Positions 57,658 to 64,000 of a DNA stretch of 64,000 nt are shown one piece after another. Source of the stretch: Arachis hypogaea (lineage: Eukaryota > Streptophyta > Magnoliopsida > Fabales > Fabaceae); the NCBI RefSeq assembly GCF_003086295.3, contig NC_092054.1, positions 16,999,878-17,063,877 of the forward strand, written 5' to 3'. Both the position numbers and the translations under genes were made by a program. Each line of letters opens with the position of its first letter. Within the stretch, counting starts at the first letter, position 1. A model generated the notes under the pieces. That model saw only the letters and a list, made by a program, of their open reading frames with translations, ran no database searches and had not been told where the DNA came from.

Positions 57658-58165
57658 TTCACGCGACGCGACCGCCTCGTTGACGCGTCCGCGTCGCAGG
57701 GAGCTGGGAGACAATAATAATATGAACAGAGAGTTACGCAGGAGTAAGGCTGGAGGCGTGCCAATGGCACAAACCGTCCCACACGACCGCATCATATGGG
57801 AATAATGGCCTCCCACGCGACCGCGTGCCCCACGCGGCCGCGTGACCTGAATTTCGACGTAACAAGGGTGCACAGCCGAAAGTTGTGCTAGAGTGGTGCT
57901 GGACTGGCGCTGGACGCGCAGCCCCTCTCACGCGATCGCATGCCCCACGCGACCGCGTCGTATCCCACTAATTGACCACTCCCGCGATCGCATGCCCCAT
58001 GCGATCGCGTCACCCAAAATTTGGCACTAATATGATTTTGAACAGAGAGTTGTGCGAGTGCGAGGCTACCCTCGCGCCATTAGCCTAAAACGGGTCACGC
58101 GACCGCGTGACCGACGCGACCGCGTCATTGAGTTTAAGCGCAAGTCGCGCGACCGCGTGCCCCAC
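57658..58165 (+). repeat. ACGCGACCGCGT-type repeat array in element D
   Basis: More than ten near-palindromes such as CACGCGACCGCGTG, CCACGCGGCCGCGTG and CGCGATCGCATG are spread over about 500 bp between pol and ORF2. Here the centre is mostly AC or GG, whereas in element C it is TA, TC or TT. So the array is conserved in position and outer bases, not in its core. Confidence 0.88.
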
Positions 58166-58219
58166 GCGACCGCGTCGATTGCGCCGCACAGTTTTTCTAA
58201 TTTGCCAATTATCATATCT

Positions 58220-58975
58220 GTTTCTCCCCAAATCTTATTTTCTCTTTTCTCTCCTTATTTCTTCTCCCTCCCTTCCTCCCTTCTTCCTTCTTTCTCACTT
58301 TTTACACTTTCTCTCTCTCTCACCTCCATTAACAAGGTTTTTCTTTTTCTTCTCTCCTCACTTTTCTATTTTTCTTCTTATTTTTATATGTTATCTTCTT
58401 TTCTTTTCTTTTTACCTTCATTATTCCTATTCTCTTTTTCTTTCTTTTTCCTTTTTACTTGGTGTTCTCAATTTATGTGAGTCATTATTTATTATTTTAT
58501 GCTTATGGATTGTTGTAAATTTATTTGACAATTATACATTGCTTTTTAAGGGATTACTTGCATGCTCCAATTCTTATTTTCAAGAGCCTCTTCTACATGC
58601 ATGCTATGTGTTTGTGAAAAAGCCTATATGGCATTATGAACTTCTCTACATTTTCTACTCTAATATTCAATGCTTGCTTTTCACAATTTCCCTTTACTAT
58701 TTTATTAATTGAAATTAATTGTCAATACAAACGTGATGGTTTGTTACGAGTGATGTTTGATCTATGCTACTCATGCCCTTTGCCGGCATGCCAATAAACA
58801 CCTTGCATTCACTTGTCATCATATGCACTAGCTATTTTCCATTAATGAGTTTTCACATGTACTCATGAGCGTGTGTTAACTTCATTTACCTTTTAATGTG
58901 CATTTATAACCATCCTTTTCTGTTCTCTTCCTTGTTCTATCTCTGTAAACTTAATTTACTTTCTCTTCCCTTTTT
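58220..58975 (+). other. C/T-rich tract and leader before element D ORF2
   Basis: 58,220-58,480 is almost pure pyrimidine (TCTC, TTCC runs) and open on the plus strand as Leu/Ser/Phe-rich low-complexity peptide, probably not coding. The rest to 58,975 is AT-rich. It ends in a polypyrimidine tract with CAG just before the ORF2 ATG. Confidence 0.5.
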
Positions 58976-58979
58976 CAGG

Positions 58980-60233
58980 ATGGCCACCAAGAAAGGAAAA
59001 GGGAAAGCCATTCCCAAATCAACAGCAAGGAGAGGAACGAAGAGAGCATTAGTGGAAGAGCCTTCTTCCACCGCAATCAAGCCCTCAACAAAGAAAATTA
59101 AGAGGATTATAAAGGTTGATGATAAAGAAAGAGCCTTCCCAGCAAAGGACACTGCGCGGTTTCCCAATCGCTACTGTGAGCAGATGTTCCCCATCCTGGC
59201 TGAAAGGAGTTACAACAATAAATACCTTCTTCTCCTCCCAAACCACATTGCTACATTTGTTGAGCCGCAGATTGCCCGAAGACAATGGGGTTTCCTACAA
59301 AGACAGCCAAGGCAGGTCAATCTTTCTTGGGTAGTCGAGTTCTACTCCAACTACCACTTACCAACCCTGCAATATGTCTACGTCCGTCAGAAGCAAGTCC
59401 CCATTACAGAAGAGGCCATTCAAAAAGTTCTAAGTCTTTCCCCTGTTCCAGAAGGACTGGATTCCTTTCAAGAAGCCGCACTCAAGCGCTAGATGTACCA
59501 ATTTGACTGGGACGCTGTTCTCAGAGTTATCGCACTACTTGGCAGCCGTTGGATCTACGGATACCATCGTACCCGCCCTAAGTAAATTTCGGCTTCAGCA
59601 CTTACCTTGGAGGCTCGCGTATGGGCACAGATCATGTCCCATTACGTCTTTCCGAGCACTCACGAATCCTCCTTCACTGCGGACATGGCCGTTCTACTAT
59701 GGTGCATCCTTACAGACCAGCCTCTGAACCTACCAAGACACATCCGGAATGCCATGGGACACGTCCAAATTGCGGGCAACTTACCTTTCCCTGCCTTGGT
59801 CTCAGATCTTGCCTCAGCCGCTGGAGTCTCCTACAGAGCTGGGGACACCAAAGCCATGCTTCCCCAGGATGATCAGTATGTCCCTAACGAGAAGTACCTT
59901 AGACTTCCAGCAGCCACTATCAGCCAGCCTACTGAACCAGTTGAAGATATTTCTTCTTCAACACCACAAGCACCCACTACTGATCAGCTGCTCCAGCAGA
60001 TACTTGAAAAGTTGGATTGGCAAGAACACAAAGCTAAGATGAGAGAGCGCCGTAACAAGCACCGATTCACATACCTCAAGGAGCTGATCATGGGAAAATT
60101 CAAGGACTCAGACACCCCGAACTCCACTTCCTTTACCAGCACATGGAGCCATGATGGTCTCGACTGTGGAGATACTGCTACCAGCCCACCTTTGTTCTTG
60201 ACAGATGGCACCGAGGACGGTGCAAAGCCTTAA
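58980..60233 (+). pseudogene. element D ORF2 (plant transposon-protein type)
   Basis: ATG 58,980 is chosen because it follows CCCTTTTTCAG-G and starts the basic N-terminus MATKKGKGKAIPKSTARRGT. The core has RFPNRYCEQMFPILAERSY, FYSNYHLPTLQYVYVRQKQV, QFDWDAVLRVIAL and ARVWAQIMSHYVFPSTHESS. Downstream are VLLWCILTDQPLNLPRHIRN and a tail with a coiled region (DQLLQQILEKLDWQEHKAKM). It is about 417 codons with TAG at 59,490-59,492 and TAA at 59,583-59,585. It is homologous to ORF2 of element C. It occupies the envelope-like position after pol, but I see no signal peptide or membrane segment, so I do not call it an envelope protein. Function unknown. Confidence 0.82.
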
Positions 60234-60245
60234 GTGTGGGGAGGT
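60230..60245 (+). other. internal copy of the polypurine tract
   Basis: TTAAGTGTGGGGAGGT overlaps the ORF2 stop codon (TAA at 60,231-60,233). It is identical over 16 bases to the tract directly before the 3' LTR. Confidence 0.7.
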
Positions 60246-61675
60246 CGGTCAGTACCTGACTTCCGGAGGTAATTTCTCTTCCCTAGCACCAATAAATTAG
60301 GATATTTAGTTAGATTTTTTCTTTTATAGAATAGGATAAATTGCATAGTAATAGATTAGTTGCATGCATGTTCTGATTGATTGAAAAGACAATGAGTTTC
60401 TTCTAAGACTCTATCTTTGGAATATTTCACTAATTTTAATTAATTATTTTATGTTAAATTTGCTTGAAGTTGTATTTGGAACAAGATTTTTGAGCTAAAG
60501 AACACACAACCTATGAGATTTGAGCCTTTATGAATGGTTACATTATTTAACCATAATTATTTTATTCTTGTGTGTGTACTTCTCTATGATTGTAATCTAC
60601 ATTTTGTTTCATCCTATATGTCCAATGTTTATTATATCTATATGTTTGCACATGATTGAGGCCATTATTTGTTTAGCTCACTTATCCAAATAAAGCATAT
60701 CCTTTCAATTACCTTTGTTAGCCACTTTGAGCCTTTAAATCCCATTTGTTCTATATTTTACCACATTACTAGCCTTAAGCGAAAAAACAATTATATATCC
60801 CAAATTGAATCTTTGGTTAGCTTAAGATAGAATTGTGTGTGTTATTTAAGTATCGGAAATTGTGGGAAGAAAGGATAAAAAAGGAATGAGTCATGATAAT
60901 ATAATGGGAATTTGGATACCTACTCATGTGAAACTATAAGAATTAAAAAAATCTATGTGCATTGATAAGCTATGTTTATATTTTTTATTAAAAAAAATAA
61001 AATAAAATAAAATAAATAAGGGGACAAAATTACCCCAATGTTGAATTAAGAATTCAAGGATCAATGCATATATGGTAAAATCAAAATAAAAGGTTGATAC
61101 ATGAGTATGGATGTGAAAGGAAAATTCTGGGTAGCTAGGTATGAATTCTAAAGTTATATAGAATATATATAGGTTATGTTAAAGCTTGGGTTAATTAAAG
61201 ATTCAATTTATAAGCTTACTTAGCCATATGTATATCCTTACCCTTACATTGGCCCCATTACAACCTTAAAAAAGACCTCATGATGTTTGCATTGGTATAT
61301 TAAATGTTGTTGATTGGTTAGGAGAAGAACAAAAAAAATTAGAGAGCATGATTAGAGAAGGATAGAGTGATGACCCTATACACTAGAGATACTAGAGTGT
61401 ACATACACCATCAGTGAGGGTTCCATGCTTGAATTTCTATGTTCCCTGCTTTCATGAGCTATCTTCTTGCATTTTTATCTGTTCTTACTGTATAAGAATT
61501 GAGTTAGTGGAATTTGATTTGTAATTGTTTTGAAGAGCTTATTTACTTTAGATCAAGTGGACAAAAATCATATAGTTGCATTCATATATATAGGTTGCAT
61601 TGCATTTCATAGGTTTTACATGTTCTTACTCATTCATTTTATCTCCTTCAACTAAGCATGAGGACATGCTAATGT
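60246..61675 (+). other. element D 3' untranslated region
   Basis: AT-rich and non-coding, with an A-rich (AAAATA)n tract near 60,990-61,018. Nothing else recognised. Confidence 0.6.
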
Positions 61676-61691
61676 TTAAGTGTGGGGAGGT
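61676..61691 (+). other. polypurine tract of element D
   Basis: TTAAGTGTGGGGAGGT lies directly before the 3' LTR, where plus-strand DNA synthesis is primed. Confidence 0.85.
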
Positions 61692-63082
61692 TGATAAACC
61701 ACTATTTTATGGTTTATATTGTGTTTAATTGTGTGGTTTTATCATGATCTTTATCCACTTATTCATTAAATAAGCATGCATTTATAATTTCTTCCTAAAG
61801 TTATTGTATGATTGAAAACTTGCTTCCTAGGGACTTTAATTATGTATTTTATTTCTCCTTTATTCTATTCGATGTTGCGATCTGTGTGTTAAGTGTTTCA
61901 GGCTTTACAGGGCATGAATGAGTTGGAGATTGGAGAGGAAGCTTGCAAAAATGGAAGGAACACAAGAAATTGAGGAGATGACCAACGAGAAGTGACGCGG
62001 TCGCATGGATGACGCGACCGCGCGAAGAAGAGGAAATCGCAGTGACGTGGCCGCATGGATGACGCGACCGTGTGACATGCGCGATCTGCATAATCTACAG
62101 AATCGATGGGGGCGATTTCGGGCCCTATTTTGACCCGGTTTTCGGCCCAGAAAAGCATACTAGAGCCAGAGAACATGCAGAAACCAACAACAACATTCAT
62201 TCTGCATAGTTTTAGTTTTTAGATCTAGTTTTCCTCTCCGCTAGGTTTTCTCTCTACACATTCATAGTTTTTAGGATTTGTTATGTTCATTGTTTTTGCA
62301 TTAGGATATTGAGAAGAGTTATTGCCTCATCAAGACTTCGACACTCTAGTTCGTTCTCTTTACTTGTCTCTTACTCTTCCATGTTCCTTAATTTACTTAA
62401 TTTTACTGTTGGATTATTTTAGCATTTATTAATACAAGAATCACTTTTATTTTTTATTAATCTTTTGATCATCATTTATGATGTCTTTCTTTAATTCCCT
62501 TTCTTATGTTATGAATTTTACATTTACAATGAGCGAGTAGTCCCCTAACTTGATGGGGAGTTGATTGAAAGAAACCCTTGAAGTTGGGATGCTCAAGAGA
62601 GAGATTGTAGTTGGGTTTACTGTTGGATTGCTCTCTAGTCACTAACACCAATCCTCCCCAGAGTGGATTGGAACTTGTGGATAGAAATAGCATTCCAACT
62701 TGTTTAACTTTCCCTTACTTAGTGGGGGACAACTAAAAAGAATAATCCCCAATTATCAATTAATCTTGAGAGTACTGCAACAAGAATAGGGCTTCCAACT
62801 AATCAACTCCCAATCAAGGCTTTTATTTAAATTTATATAAATTCTCTAATTTAATTTTCTGCCATTCAACTCAAACCTTTTTGAAAACATCTGATTAATA
62901 AAATAGCACACTTTTCTGCAACTCGTTGGGAGACGACCTGGGACTCATACTCCCAGTATTTTGATTTTAATTTCTGTGACACCCTTTTTAAATTGATAAA
63001 GCGGATTTCTGGTTGGTTGAGAACTATACTTGCAACGCATATTTTATAATCATTCTTAACTCGCCAATTTCCGCCCGCATCA
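61692..63082 (+). repeat. element D 3' LTR
   Basis: 1,391 bp, aligned with 50,495-51,931. It lacks one about 50-bp ACGCGGCCGCATGG/ACGCGACCGCG unit and has scattered, mostly transition, differences. It is followed by the CCTAT duplication. Confidence 0.95.
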
Positions 63083-64000
63083 CCTATACCTGGAAAAGAC
63101 CCTCAAAATTCCAGAAGAACTCAAACAATACACCTCAGAACAAATTAAACAAAGAGGCTGGTTATTCCTGGAGAGGAACTTGACTGAGGTCAATACATCC
63201 TGGGTCAGAGAATTCTACTGTAACTATTTCAAAATGACCCTGGATGCAGTACAACTCAGAGGGAAGCAGATTCTGGTTACTAAGGAAGCAATTGAAGAAA
63301 TCCTCAACCTCCAGCCTAAATCAGATCAGCCAGATGGTTACTAGAAGGCTGAAGAGGATATGAGATTCATGAGGTTTGACTGGGACGCAGTGAAGCGGAC
63401 TATAGCTCTTGATCCTACTGTCCCATAGGTCATGGGCAAGTCCACAGTGGCCCCAAAGGGAATTAAGCTTATCTATCTGAATGATGAGGCTCGGCTATGG
63501 CAGTAGATTCTGAGTAACTATGTGATGCCGAGCACTCATGAGACAGAGGTGCCAGCTGCCATGATTACCCTCATTTGGTGTGTGATGAAGGGCAAGGACC
63601 TGTACCTTCCCAGATTTATCTGGTATTATATGTCCGGGATCCATGTCCGAGGCACTCTGCCCCTTCCTTATTTGATTACTCAGATGGGCCGCCGAGCTGA
63701 GGTGCCCTGGGAGCTTGCGAATGAGAAGCCACCTGCCACCGAATGCAAGAAGATTATCCTACACAGCAGGAAGTTCCAGGCTTTAGGCTACCGACCACCC
63801 TTTTTCACTGCCTCTGCTGAGGCAGCCACATCTTCTGCTGCCCCTTCAGCTCCTGCTACACCAGCCACCACCACAGCACCTCCACATGCTTCAGAGCCCA
63901 TCTACCACCTATTGCGCCGACTCTTCGAGCACCTGGATCAGATGGAGCGCCACGACAAGCGGCGTTATGAGCATCTGAAGCTAATGATCCGGTCCGGCAA
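63083..64000 (+). pseudogene. element C ORF2, second part (runs off the window)
   Basis: Resumes the frame cut at 50,494: LEKTLKIPEELKQYTSEQIK, then SWVREFYCNYFKMTLDAVQL, KQILVTKEAIEEILNLQP, RFDWDAVKRTIALDP and LSNYVMPSTHETEVPAAM, with a Pro/Ala/Thr-rich linker and HLLRRLFEHLDQMERHDKRR at the end. TAG stops at 63,342-63,344, 63,426-63,428 and 63,504-63,506. In the last case (LWQ-stop-ILSNYV) element D has Gln-Ile at the matching place. It matches element D ORF2 in order along its length, at low identity. Confidence 0.8.

Larger units (their letters stand above)
50495..63082 (+). mobile_element. element D: full-length Ty3/Athila-like retrotransposon with gag-pol and ORF2
   Basis: 12.6 kb, with 5' LTR 50,495-51,931, 3' LTR 61,692-63,082 and the 5-bp duplication CCTAT (50,490-50,494 and 63,083-63,087). 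In order: primer-binding site, gag, protease, reverse transcriptase, RNase H, integrase, GGTGGG hairpin, ACGCGACCGCGT array, C/T-rich tract, ORF2, an internal copy of the polypurine tract, about 1.4 kb of untranslated DNA, polypurine tract, 3' LTR. All domains are present in the order typical of the Athila group, but gag-pol has nine in-frame stops and frameshifts, so the copy is defective. The LTRs differ at roughly 30 positions by eye plus a 50-bp repeat-unit loss. Confidence 0.95.
45051..64000 (+). mobile_element. element C: non-autonomous Ty3/Athila-like element with ORF1 and ORF2 (3' end outside window)
   Basis: 5' LTR 45,051-46,477, tRNA-Asp primer-binding site, ORF1 (46,593-48,188), an ACGCG repeat array, a Pro-rich GC island, ORF2 (from 50,266), then element D inserted in ORF2 with ORF2 resuming at 63,083 and running off the window. 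No gag, protease, reverse transcriptase or integrase of its own lies between the LTR and ORF2. The LTR is similar to that of element D (both start TGATAAACC and share most blocks), so C looks like a non-autonomous relative of D. Confidence 0.8.

Noticed and set aside
58052..58712. Two long overlapping Leu/Ser/Phe-rich open frames
   Set aside because: They arise from a pyrimidine-rich tract and from the ACGCG array; no conserved domain.
58980..60233. Element D ORF2 as a retroviral envelope
   Set aside because: It is in the envelope-like position, but I see no signal peptide, no transmembrane segment and no furin-like site; it matches the plant transposon-protein type instead.

Overview
This is eukaryotic, AT-rich plant nuclear DNA, most likely from a legume and probably peanut (Arachis). 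The evidence is a PLS-class pentatricopeptide-repeat gene, Athila-type Ty3 retrotransposons primed by tRNA-Asp, and GC-rich palindromic repeat families (ACGCGNNCGCGT-like and GGCGTTGAACGCC-like) that I associate from memory with Arachis LTR elements. The species call is inference; no search was run. There are no prokaryotic features, no CRISPR array and no tRNA or rRNA gene that I can support.

Left part (1-27,041). About 3 kb of featureless AT-rich DNA is followed by a 743-bp non-autonomous hAT element with a perfect 8-bp target duplication, a fold-back MITE at 5.5 kb, and a minus-strand LINE. That LINE is split by a complete but defective Copia element (8,595-15,541; duplication ACTGC). The only near-intact host gene is an intronless PPR gene (18,912-20,699). 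Its reading frame ends just before a DYW domain that is still recognisable but broken downstream. The PPR gene lies between two copies of a direct repeat (16.93-18.34 kb and 21.04-24.20 kb). The second copy carries a second hAT element and a 1-kb element with long inverted repeats. A decayed minus-strand CACTA (En/Spm) transposase occupies about 24.7-27.0 kb.

Right part (27,042-64,000). This is a nest of Ty3/Athila-type LTR elements. Element A starts at 27,042 and has an unusual acidic ORF1 but no visible gag-pol. It is interrupted by element F (29,189-39,323, minus strand, 1,743-bp LTRs, duplication AACTT), which carries gag and protease but no reverse transcriptase or integrase. To the right of A's ORF1 lie fragments of two host-like genes: exons of an EGF-like cysteine-rich protein and a broken B3-domain gene. 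A short ORF2-like fragment and a partial LTR matching A's 5' LTR follow. Element C starts at 45,051. It carries a related ORF1 and an extra 3' ORF2 of the plant-transposon-protein type. C is interrupted inside ORF2 by element D (50,495-63,082; duplication CCTAT). D has gag, protease, reverse transcriptase, RNase H, integrase and its own ORF2.

How the parts relate. D and C have similar LTRs and homologous ORF2s. D carries gag-pol, whereas C carries ORF1 in its place, which looks like an autonomous/non-autonomous pair. ORF1 is shared by A and C although their LTRs are unrelated. Nearly every ORF here is broken by in-frame stops, most of them TAG or TAA where a glutamine codon is expected. This suggests C-to-T decay at methylated CAG sites. 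Relative order from nesting: LINE before Copia; A before F and before C; C before D.
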